Origin: an uncultured Oscillospiraceae bacterium
GTDB taxonomy: Bacteria > Bacillota > Clostridia > Oscillospirales > Oscillospiraceae
NCBI GenBank assembly: GCA_934572355.1
Contig: CAKTKV010000063.1
Coordinates: forward strand, 1-8,692
Reading direction: 5' to 3'
Length of the DNA: 8,692 bases
This document shows, piece after piece, positions 1 to 6,074 of the stretch (position 1 is the first letter of the stretch; every line of letters starts with the position of its first letter). The notes under the pieces were generated by a model. It was not told the DNA's origin. It worked only from the letters and a program-made list of their open reading frames with translations, and made no database searches. The position numbers and the translations under genes are program-made.

Positions 1-12
1 CCCTTGCCTCTC
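1..12. repeat. Fragment of dispersed repeat, cut by window edge
   Basis: The first 12 bases (cccttgcctctc) are identical to positions 37-48, which begin the left arm of the composite repeat at 37-178. This is probably the end of another repeat unit extending out of the window, or a short relic. After base 12 the similarity degrades into a pyrimidine-rich run (tctttt). The match is short, so it could be coincidental in C/T-rich DNA. Confidence 0.4.
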
Positions 13-36
13 TCTTTTAGCGTACCATGCGAGCCC

Positions 37-178
37 CCCTTGCCTCTCCCCCTGGGAGAGGTGGCCGAGCGCAGCGAGGTCGGAGAGGGGGAAATTGATT
101 TTATTATTGAAAAGCGGCATGCCGCTTTTCCCCTCTCAGTCGCCTTCGGCGACAGCTCTCCCAACGGGAGAGCCAAGA
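37..178. repeat. Composite hairpin-rich intergenic repeat with homologous inverted ends (MITE-like)
   Basis: The left arm (37-90) and the reverse complement of the right arm (130-178) share one plan: cTTGsCTCTCCC, a short loop, GGGAGAG, TGkC, a second small hairpin, then GAGAGGGG. Left hairpins: cctctccc 43-50 with gggagagg 54-61, then a weak ccga/tcgg pair at 65-83. Right hairpins: gtcgcc 139-144 with ggcgac 148-153, and gctctccc 155-162 with gggagagc 166-173. Between the arms lie an AT-rich stretch and a perfect 22-bp palindrome at 109-130. No convincing open reading frame is present. The right arm matches the repeat at 7471-7523. Such double-hairpin units are common between genes in gut Clostridia; a mobile origin is inferred, and no transposase or clear target duplication is seen. 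Confidence 0.7.
109..130. repeat. Perfect 22-bp palindrome in the centre of the composite repeat
   Basis: Positions 109-119 (gaaaagcggca) are the exact reverse complement of 120-130. It sits between the two homologous arms of the composite repeat. As RNA it could form an 11-bp stem only with distorted pairs at the tip, because there is no unpaired loop. A run of T follows the core on the plus strand (126-129) and, by symmetry, on the minus strand too. A weak bidirectional terminator or a protein-binding site are both possible. Confidence 0.65.
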
Positions 179-214
179 GCCTGTACCCCCGTTACATAGC
201 ATGTTGACATGAGA

Positions 215-246
215 AATGGAGCGTATCGATACCGATACGCTCCATT
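215..246 (-). terminator. Strong 14-bp hairpin downstream of gtrA, probable operon end
   Basis: Positions 215-228 pair perfectly with 233-246 around a four-base loop (229-232, atac), giving a 14-bp stem. It lies 44 nt beyond the stop codon of the GtrA-family gene, where the end of the 3247-291 unit is expected. On the minus strand the stem is followed by TTTCTCATG, which is only a weak U-tract, so it may be a poor intrinsic terminator, a 3'-end stabilising hairpin, or a binding site. The outer core atggagcgtatcg is not part of the neighbouring repeat family. Confidence 0.55.
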
Positions 247-290
247 AACTGTTTTACGGCCACCCATCAAACGGGCACGGCTGTGTATTT

Positions 291-731
291 TCATTCTTCC
301 TTTTTCTTCTTGAAGACAAAGAGCTTGCTGAGAATATAGTTGCCGAGGAACACGAGCACGGACTTTATGAACCACGTCACGTATACGTTTATGCCCAGCA
401 CCGTGCCGAGCAGCTGCGTGACCGCCCAGTCCATCCCGAGCGTTGCGAGACGCGATGCGACAAAGCCGCCCGCCTCGGCGAGGATGTTCGGGTTCTTGCT
501 CCGGAAGACCCATTTGCGGTTCGTGGGGTAGGCAAAGGCGACGCCCGCGACCCAGTCGACTATTGCAAGAGCCGTGTTCTGCGCAAAGGTCGGGTGCAGC
601 GTCCCGCCGAAAAACAGGAAGTTGAAGCCGAAGCGCGCGGCGGCGGCGACAAGCGTCGTAAGGCAGCCGACGATGAAATATACAAGAAACTCGCGGTACT
701 TGACGCACAGCGCCTTTATCTTCTCTATCAT
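291..731 (-). CDS. GtrA-family membrane protein (putative polyprenyl-phosphate-sugar flippase)
   Basis: This 146-residue protein has the usual size and four-helix layout of the GtrA family, with membrane segments at about 14-40, 50-68, 84-108 and 112-138. Family hallmarks are the NRKWVF loop at 71-76, after the second helix, and the C-terminal NYILSKLFVF (131-140) followed by a KKKK tail. GtrA proteins are thought to move undecaprenyl-phosphate-linked sugars across the membrane for extracytoplasmic glycosyltransferases. The ATG at 731 is one base beyond the stop of the GT2 gene and has a GGGAGG site at 741-746, nine bases upstream, so translational coupling is likely. It is the last gene of the glycosylation unit. 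Family assignment is firm; the flippase role and the sugar are inferred. Confidence 0.9.
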   Translation of the reverse strand: MIEKIKALCVKYREFLVYFIVGCLTTLVAAAARFGFNFLFFGGTLHPTFAQNTALAIVDWVAGVAFAYPTNRKWVFRSKNPNILAEAGGFVASRLATLGMDWAVTQLLGTVLGINVYVTWFIKSVLVFLGNYILSKLFVFKKKKEE

Positions 732-732
732 C

Positions 733-1656
733 TTATTTATCCTCCCTGCCGCAGATACGGGAAATGATGTATCTCGGCCTGCCCTTTATCTCGTCATAGA
801 TGCGGGCGATATAGTAGCCGATTATGCCGAGGCTTATCATAATTACGCTTGCCGAGAACAGCAGGAGAAGTATGACCGTCGTGAACCCGCCGAGGGCGAC
901 GCCGGATATCTTCTGCACCAGCGCGATGATACCGAGCACAAACGCCACCGCCAGCATGATGAAGCCGAGCACGGTGACAATATGCAGCGGTGCGGAGGAG
1001 AAAGAGCTGATATTCGTCAGCGCATATTTGATGAGCGACTTTGTCGACCACTTGCTCACGCCCTCGGTGCGCTCCTGCACACAGTAGCTGACGCTGGTCT
1101 TCTTATAGCCGACCCAGAACGAGAGCGCGCGGAAGAACACATTGCGCTCGGGCAGGCTGTTGAGCGTGTCGACGACCTTGCGGTCAAGGAGCTTGAAGTC
1201 CGACGAGGAGGACATGTCCATCCCCGTGGCCTTGCTGATGAGCCCATAGAAGCTGTTGGCGGCAAACTTGTGCAGCCCGCTCTCCTCGCCGCGGTCCTCC
1301 TTGATGCCCTCGACGACCTCATAGCCCTGCTCCCAGAGCCGGTACATCTCGACTATTTTCTCCGGCGGGTGCTGCAGATCACAGTCGATGACCACGCAGC
1401 AGTCGCCCTTCGCCTGCTCCAGCCCCGCGAACATCGCGGCTTCCTTGCCGAAGTTGCGGCTGAAGTGTACGCCGACGACGTGGCTGTCCTTCCCGGCGGC
1501 CTCGTTTATCTGCGCCCATGTGTTGTCACGGGAGCCGTCGTCAATGAACAGCAGCTCATAGTCGATCTTCTCCGGCTGGAGAATTTCCGCCATGCGCGCT
1601 GTCGCCTTGGCGATCATTTTTTCTTCATTATAGGAAGGCAGGATCACGGAAAGCAT
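733..1656 (-). CDS. GT2 polyprenyl-phosphate glycosyltransferase (GtrB/CsbB/DPM1-like)
   Basis: From the ATG at 1656 the protein is 307 residues. The N-terminal part is a GT-A domain: SVILPSYNEE near the start, LLFIDDGSRD at 35-44, the metal-binding DCD at 91-93 within DCDLQHPPE, the acceptor-side SSDF at 151-154, and the RTEGVSKW motif around 197-203. Two C-terminal helices (about 225-248 and 258-285) anchor it, as in GtrB, CsbB and ArnC-type enzymes. Such enzymes transfer a sugar from UDP- or GDP-sugar to undecaprenyl phosphate on the cytoplasmic face. An in-frame GTG at 1665 would add three residues, but it lies inside the ribosome binding site (GAGGTG, 1663-1668), so ATG 1656 is preferred. 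The gene starts 10 nt after the GT-C gene and ends one base before gtrA. Donor sugar cannot be told from sequence. Confidence 0.92.
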   Translation of the reverse strand: MLSVILPSYNEEKMIAKATARMAEILQPEKIDYELLFIDDGSRDNTWAQINEAAGKDSHVVGVHFSRNFGKEAAMFAGLEQAKGDCCVVIDCDLQHPPEKIVEMYRLWEQGYEVVEGIKEDRGEESGLHKFAANSFYGLISKATGMDMSSSSDFKLLDRKVVDTLNSLPERNVFFRALSFWVGYKKTSVSYCVQERTEGVSKWSTKSLIKYALTNISSFSSAPLHIVTVLGFIMLAVAFVLGIIALVQKISGVALGGFTTVILLLLFSASVIMISLGIIGYYIARIYDEIKGRPRYIISRICGREDK

Positions 1657-1662
1657 TTTTCG

Positions 1663-1668
1663 CACCTC
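1663..1668 (-). promoter_or_regulatory. Ribosome binding site deciding the GT2 start
   Basis: On the minus strand GAGGTG lies six bases before the ATG at 1654-1656. The last three bases of this site are the GTG (1665-1663) that would be read as the start if the longest frame were taken. The site also overlaps the stop codon of the upstream GT-C gene (1667-1669), so ribosomes finishing that gene arrive directly on it. Confidence 0.75.
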
Positions 1669-3247
1669 ACTTGGAAATCAGATATGTCGCGCTCAGACCG
1701 TTCTGGTACAGCAGCTCCGCCTTGTCATAATCGGAGGCGTCTGCGAGCGCGGAGATAATTTTATCGGGATCGTAGCCGCTCGACCAGAACACGCTTATGT
1801 CCACGTAGGCGACGAACTCGTCCGCGCCGCCGACATAGTCGAGCGCGCCGGTGAGATCGGTATCGTCGCTCACATAGAAATCGTCAAAGGCCATTAGCTG
1901 AAGCAGATCCTGCGTGATGGCCTCAAACATGTTATCGGAGAAGTAGACGCACTTATCGTCCGAATGTTCCGCGACTGTCGCATCATACTCCGCGTACTCC
2001 GGGTAGAGGTAATCCGGCGGGACGCAGCGCGCCTGCCACAGCGCCAGCGCCATGATGCCGAGGAGCGCTGCCGTCTTTATAAGTCTCTCCCGCTCGAAGC
2101 TGCCGAAAGTCTCCTCCAGCAGGTGCAGCAGCAGGCTCACGCCCAGCACGAAGGCCGGGACGAGGTTATAGATATACCGCGGCTCGTCCACCGGGGAGAT
2201 GAGCGCAACGATCACGAGCACGCCAAACGCCGGGACTATGAGCACCAGCGCGCGCAGGTCGAGCCTTTTGTCCTTTGCCGCCGCTTTGAACTTCCTGAAA
2301 TACACTCCGAGCGCTATGACGGTCAGCAGCGCAATTATCATCGCCGCCTTGAGCCCGTGCGTCACAAAGCCTAAAAAGGTCTTGAGCCTGACGGGGTACT
2401 GCGCGAAGTTGCGCAGGTTCTCCAGAGCGTTCCCGCCGGAGACGATCTGGTCTGCAAAGAGATGATTGAGACAGGCCGGAAACACGAGCAGCAGGCTCAA
2501 CGCTCCGACGAGCGCGCAGGGTATGAACCATGCCAGCGCCTTATATTCCTTCTTCACAAGCGCGTATATCACATACGCCGCGCAGAGGAAGAAGGCGTAG
2601 AACACAAAGTAATACTGCGTTATGAGCCCAGCCAGCAGCACAAGGCCGGTCAGGATGCAGTATTTCGGCTTAAACTCCTGCATCAGGCAGACGATCAGGT
2701 ACATCAGCACGACCGTGAGGAGCGTCAGGAGCATGTACATGCGGATCATCACGAAGGTCGACATGCCTATCACGCTCAGCCCGTAGAGCACAGCCGCAGC
2801 AGTACCGTTGCCGACGCTATAGCCAAGCTTCCGCACGGTCTTATACAGCACGAACATCGTGAGCATATATAGCACATAGTTCAGCGCAAGCCCCGTCCAC
2901 TTGCTGAAGGTGTTCGGAAACAGTGAGCAGACGGCGTTCAGCAGCCAATAGTGCAGCGGCGGGTGAACGTCATGCACCTGATTATAGTAGACAGAGCCGA
3001 CGTCGAAGCGCTCCCCGTCCGTCACGGCGACGTAGTCAAAAAGCTCCTGCCGGGTGAAGGTCTTGCCGACCATTTCCCCGTCCTTTATGTCTGACAGGAA
3101 CGGTGCATAGTGGCTGTTCGACAGGCCGTAGGTATATATTTCGTCAATGAACATGCCGGATTTGCGCCCGGCAAACAGGAAGCACACCCCTGTGACGATC
3201 ACAAAAACAAGCACCAGCGCCCAACAGCGGCGGAATTTTTCTTTCAT
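1667..3247 (-). CDS. GT-C fold membrane glycosyltransferase (GT39/GT83, PMT/ArnT-like)
   Basis: A 526-residue polytopic protein with about ten or more hydrophobic segments and a soluble C-terminal domain of about 110 residues. After the first helix (about 9-27) comes FIDE (33-36), matching the catalytic Asp/Glu of the first external loop in PMT/ArnT-type enzymes. The second conserved loop motif is HDVHPPLHYW (92-101). RMYMLL (169-174), TQYYFVFY (210-217) and DEPRYIYNLVP around 355-365 also fit the GT-C pattern. Such enzymes use a polyprenyl-phosphate-linked sugar outside the membrane. The ATG at 3247 has AGGAGA at 3254-3259, six bases away. It is first in a unit with a GT2 Und-P-sugar synthase and a GtrA protein, which would supply its donor. 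The acceptor (teichoic acid, protein, other glycan) is unknown. The acidic C-terminal tail domain is not one I recognise. Confidence 0.85.
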   Translation of the reverse strand: MKEKFRRCWALVLVFVIVTGVCFLFAGRKSGMFIDEIYTYGLSNSHYAPFLSDIKDGEMVGKTFTRQELFDYVAVTDGERFDVGSVYYNQVHDVHPPLHYWLLNAVCSLFPNTFSKWTGLALNYVLYMLTMFVLYKTVRKLGYSVGNGTAAAVLYGLSVIGMSTFVMIRMYMLLTLLTVVLMYLIVCLMQEFKPKYCILTGLVLLAGLITQYYFVFYAFFLCAAYVIYALVKKEYKALAWFIPCALVGALSLLLVFPACLNHLFADQIVSGGNALENLRNFAQYPVRLKTFLGFVTHGLKAAMIIALLTVIALGVYFRKFKAAAKDKRLDLRALVLIVPAFGVLVIVALISPVDEPRYIYNLVPAFVLGVSLLLHLLEETFGSFERERLIKTAALLGIMALALWQARCVPPDYLYPEYAEYDATVAEHSDDKCVYFSDNMFEAITQDLLQLMAFDDFYVSDDTDLTGALDYVGGADEFVAYVDISVFWSSGYDPDKIISALADASDYDKAELLYQNGLSATYLISK

Positions 3248-3282
3248 CTGAACTCTCCTGAGTATATTAAATACAGATTAAC

Positions 3283-3311
3283 AGTATAATCCATTTTCCG
3301 CCGTTTCGCAA
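3283..3311 (-). promoter_or_regulatory. Sigma-A-type promoter of the glycosylation unit
   Basis: On the minus strand TTGCGA (3306-3311) and TATACT (3283-3288) are separated by exactly 17 bases. A transcript would begin near 3276 and leave a leader of about 29 nt before the ATG at 3247, too short for a riboswitch. It lies just downstream of the terminator of the previous operon, which makes the three glycosylation genes an independent unit. Confidence 0.75.
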
Positions 3312-3338
3312 CAGTTTTGGTTCAATATAAAGAAAACT

Positions 3339-3364
3339 AAAGGGCACGCCGCGGCGTGCCCTTT
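3339..3364 (-). terminator. Perfect palindromic terminator of the ymfF-ymfH-lgt operon
   Basis: Positions 3339-3351 are the exact reverse complement of 3352-3364 (aaagggcacgccg and its mirror). The GC-rich core is followed on the minus strand by TTTAGTTTTCTTTAT, a good U-rich tail. The stem begins 14 nt after the stop codon at 3379, the classical spacing for a rho-independent terminator. On the plus strand the stem is followed by GCGGGAGTT, so it would not work well in that direction. Confidence 0.88.
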
Positions 3365-3378
3365 GCGGGAGTTATCGA

Positions 3379-3846
3379 TTATTCCTTGTCGTCGTCCTTC
3401 TCGACGGTGATCTCAATCTCGATGCCGTCCTCGTCGTCGGCTGCGGTGCCGTCGTCCTCGGTGGCGTCGACGACGGACTCAAAGTCAGCGTCCTCGGCGG
3501 GAGCGGTCTCGGCGGCGAACTCATCCTTCATCGCCTGGATCTGTGCCTGCTTTGAGTTAATGTTCTCGACGAGCGCGGCGGCCTGCTCGAACAGAGGCGC
3601 GAAGAAGCCCTCGGGAGCGTCCTTTGCCTGGTCGTAGTACAGGCGGCCGATTTCGGCGTAGACGCGCTTGAGCTCCTCAGAGTCGCCGTTTATCTCGAGC
3701 GAGAGCTTTGCCATCTGGCCGTAGGACTTTGCGCGGTTCGCGCCGTGCTCATATATGTCCTTGATAGCGCCGCTGTCCGCGACTTCCTTGACCTTGCCAA
3801 CGATGTTATTGAGAGTGCCGGTGATGATGTCCTTATAATCTGCCAT
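3379..3846 (-). CDS. Small helical protein with highly acidic C-terminal tail, function unknown
   Basis: From the ATG at 3846 the protein has 155 residues. A longer frame opens at 3930 inside lgt, but GGAGG at 3856-3860, nine bases before ATG 3846, decides the start. Residues 1-110 look mostly alpha-helical without membrane segments. The stretch 46-110 (KLSLEINGDSEELKRVYAEI, then a linker with APEGF, then heptad-like helices) resembles the two-helix coiled coils of small Clostridia proteins often annotated as zinc-ribbon or hypothetical, but no cysteine pairs are present here. Residues 113-155 contain 20 Asp/Glu and only two Lys. There is no signal peptide or lipobox, so it is probably cytoplasmic. 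It starts one base after the lgt stop and is last in the operon. I do not recognise a functional family. Confidence 0.8.
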   Translation of the reverse strand: MADYKDIITGTLNNIVGKVKEVADSGAIKDIYEHGANRAKSYGQMAKLSLEINGDSEELKRVYAEIGRLYYDQAKDAPEGFFAPLFEQAAALVENINSKQAQIQAMKDEFAAETAPAEDADFESVVDATEDDGTAADDEDGIEIEITVEKDDDKE

Positions 3847-3847
3847 G

Positions 3848-4771
3848 TTATTTTTCCTCCGTTTCGTTATCCGTTTCGGGTTCTTCCACGCCGCCGTCTG
3901 CTGCCGTCTCCTGCATAACGCGATTGACATATAGCTTCTCCGGCGGGTGCTCGCGGCGTCCCTGAATGATAAGGTACGCCAGAGCTATTATCACAAGCGC
4001 TATTGATAGCACCTGCGAAACACGTATGTTAGTTGCGCCGATATAAAGGCTGTCGGTGCGCAGCCCCTCTATCCATGTGCGGCCAATGCCGTATAGCAGG
4101 AAAAAGAGCGTGATGCACTGCCCGTCGAATCTGCGCTTGCCCTTCCTCTCAAAGATGATGAGGAAGATCAGAATGCACAGGTTCCACAGGCTCTCATAAA
4201 GAAAGGTCGGGTGGACGTATATCGTGCTGCCGTCGGGCGCGATGAGCCCCATGCGGCAGAAGATATCCGTCTGCGCGCCGAAGGCTTCGCGGTTCATGAA
4301 GTTGCCCCAACGCCCGAGTATCTGCCCGATCAGCAACCCGTAGCACAGCAGATCGAGCATTGCGCCGAGCGGTATCTTCTTCCTGCGGCACACGAGCCAT
4401 ATCACGAGGATCCCTGCGATAACGCCGCCGTAAATGGCAAGCCCGCCGTTGTGGATGGCGAATATCTCGTTCGGGTGCTGGACGTAGTAATCCAGCCGGA
4501 AGAGCACATAGTAGAGCCGCGCGCCGATGATCGCCGTCGGGATGAGCCAGATCATCACATCATATACGCTGTCCTGATCTATGCCGAAGCGGCGGCTGTT
4601 GTGTGAGCAGTAGAGTATGCCGAGGATAAAGCCGAGGCCGATGATAACGCCGTAGAAATATATGTCCATGCCGAACACCGTGAAGTAGGACGGCGGGTTT
4701 ATCGTGAGGTTCCCGAGCATCGGGAAGGTGATCGCGGAATCACGCTGGATGGTTTGCACAAGGGGCTGCAT
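3848..4771 (-). CDS. lgt: Prolipoprotein diacylglyceryl transferase Lgt
   Basis: A 307-residue, seven-helix membrane enzyme that transfers diacylglycerol from phosphatidylglycerol to the lipobox cysteine of prolipoproteins, the first step of lipoprotein maturation. The family signature GRWGNFMNREAFG is at 153-165; R154, N157, E162 and G165 have the same spacing as E. coli R143, N146, E151 and G154. VHPTFLYE (186-193) and R231-x3-E235-x2-R238 match the other conserved sites. The E. coli H103 position falls in NGGLAIYGG (108-116) and is Tyr here. The N-terminus carries about 25 extra residues before NPPSYFTVFG, and the C-terminal tail (from about 271) is hydrophilic and acidic. ATG 4771 has AGAAGG at 4780-4785, overlapping the stop of the M16 gene. 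An internal ATG at 4720 lacks a ribosome binding site. Confidence 0.96.
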   Translation of the reverse strand: MQPLVQTIQRDSAITFPMLGNLTINPPSYFTVFGMDIYFYGVIIGLGFILGILYCSHNSRRFGIDQDSVYDVMIWLIPTAIIGARLYYVLFRLDYYVQHPNEIFAIHNGGLAIYGGVIAGILVIWLVCRRKKIPLGAMLDLLCYGLLIGQILGRWGNFMNREAFGAQTDIFCRMGLIAPDGSTIYVHPTFLYESLWNLCILIFLIIFERKGKRRFDGQCITLFFLLYGIGRTWIEGLRTDSLYIGATNIRVSQVLSIALVIIALAYLIIQGRREHPPEKLYVNRVMQETAADGGVEEPETDNETEEK

Positions 4772-4784
4772 AGTTTTTACCTTC

Positions 4785-6074
4785 TTATTTTGTTTCTATG
4801 GTCTTGGGTTCGATCACCGACATTGCCAGTCTCTCGCGGCAGAGGCTTTCTGCGGCGAAGCGGCGGCATTCCTCCGCCGTGACCGATTCGAGCAGACGGA
4901 ACGCGTCGAGCGCGCAGTATCCGTCAAAAAGCCCCATCGCCATTGAGACGCAGACATTGTCGAAATCCTCAAGCCCGCGCAGTCTTGCACCGAGGGAGGC
5001 GCGCTTTGCGCGCTCGAAGCTCCCAGAGTCAAAGCCTTCGGCTGCGATGCGCTCGACCTCGCGTGAGAGCTCTTCGAGTATCTTTTCCGGTTCGCGGCTC
5101 TCGCCGCCGATGATGACCGTTCCCGTCCCGGCGGAGAAATCCGTCTCATAGTCGAAGTTCACGCTGAGAAGCCCGTCGGCGTACAGCCTCGTGTAGAACG
5201 GGGAGGATGAGCCGCAGAGCATCCTCAGGCACAGCGCGGCGACAAGGTGCTGCCGGAGCGCAGCCTCGCCGCGCTCTGCGCAGTCGAGCTTTGCGCCGAT
5301 GAAAAACTGCGGTGCGGAGACCTCGCCCTGCACACGGCAGAGCCGTTCGCGCGGAAGCAGGGATTCCTTCTCGCCGAAGTCCGCCGTGGGAACTTCCGCG
5401 CGCTCCTTCGGCAGCTCCTCCTCCGCAATGCGCGCGACAGTCTCCGGGTCGACGCAGCCCTCCACGCAGAGGACCATGTTCGACGGGGCATAGAAAACGC
5501 GGTGGCAGTCATAAAGCGTCTGCGCGGTGATATGGGAAATGCTCTCCACCGTCCCGGCGACGCGGTCGCGTATCGGGTGGTGGTCATAGAGCAGGCCGAG
5601 CAGGTTATAGTAGACGACCATGCCGGGGTTATCCTCGCCCATGAGTATCTCCTGCGCGATTATGCCCTGCTCCTTTGCGACCGTCTCATCCGTGAAGTAC
5701 GGGGTGGACACAAAGTGCAGCAGCATGCGCAGGTTCTCCTCGAAGCCCTCGGTACACTGGAAGTAATAGCAGGTCACGCCGCTTGAGGTGAAGGCGTTGG
5801 GGTCAGCGCCGTTTGCCGAGAGTATGCTCAGCGCGTTATCACCGTTCGGCAGGTCGAACATCTTGTGTTCGAGGTAGTGCGCGACGCCTGCGGGCGTGTC
5901 GACGGTGCGCCCGTCTATCGTGAAGCGGCGGTGCGCCCCGCCGTAATTTGTCATGAACGCGGCATAGCAGGTGGAGAAATCCTTCTTCGGTATCACCCTT
6001 ATCTCAAGCCCGTTCGGGAGCACCGTGCTGTAAAGCTTCTCGCCGATCTCGGGGTATTCATGCAGTTTCATCAT
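4785..6074 (-). CDS. ymfH: M16 family zinc peptidase, catalytic partner (YmfH-like)
   Basis: A 429-residue insulinase/processing-peptidase-type protein. The inverted zinc motif HYLEH is at 66-70 (H66, E69, H70), and KEQGIIAQEI at 134-143 supplies E135 and the probable third ligand E142, seven residues apart as in pitrilysin. The second M16 half contains CGSSSPFYTRLYADGLL near 287-303, typical of YmfH proteins. Length and order fit the subfamily; there is no signal peptide, so it should act in the cytoplasm. It overlaps the YmfF-like gene by 17 nt and has AGGAGG at 6084-6089, nine bases before the first of two tandem ATG codons (6074, 6071). It would form a two-chain enzyme with that partner. 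Database names tie the family to EF-P modification in Bacillus; I regard that as unproven here. Substrate unknown. Confidence 0.9.
   Translation of the reverse strand: MMKLHEYPEIGEKLYSTVLPNGLEIRVIPKKDFSTCYAAFMTNYGGAHRRFTIDGRTVDTPAGVAHYLEHKMFDLPNGDNALSILSANGADPNAFTSSGVTCYYFQCTEGFEENLRMLLHFVSTPYFTDETVAKEQGIIAQEILMGEDNPGMVVYYNLLGLLYDHHPIRDRVAGTVESISHITAQTLYDCHRVFYAPSNMVLCVEGCVDPETVARIAEEELPKERAEVPTADFGEKESLLPRERLCRVQGEVSAPQFFIGAKLDCAERGEAALRQHLVAALCLRMLCGSSSPFYTRLYADGLLSVNFDYETDFSAGTGTVIIGGESREPEKILEELSREVERIAAEGFDSGSFERAKRASLGARLRGLEDFDNVCVSMAMGLFDGYCALDAFRLLESVTAEECRRFAAESLCRERLAMSVIEPKTIETK

Noticed and set aside
4..207. 67-residue plus-strand frame over the repeat region
   Set aside because: It translates hairpin repeats and has no supported start or homologous motif.
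203..231. Plus-strand TTGACA (203-208) as a promoter
   Set aside because: No acceptable -10 lies at 16-18 bases (tcgata at 17), the would-be -10 is inside the hairpin, and no plus-strand gene follows.
136..708. 190-residue minus-strand frame overlapping gtrA
   Set aside because: It is out of frame with the convincing GtrA protein, extends into the repeat, and its translation is low-complexity Arg/His-rich.
574..1758. 394-residue open frame on the plus strand
   Set aside because: It lies antisense over the GT2 gene and part of gtrA. Its product is Arg/Ala/Asp-rich with no recognisable motif and no good ribosome binding site. The minus-strand protein has clear catalytic motifs, so this is a shadow.
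3285..3290. Plus-strand TATAAT as a promoter
   Set aside because: No -35 box is present at the right distance and no plus-strand gene follows; the bases are explained by the minus-strand TATACT.
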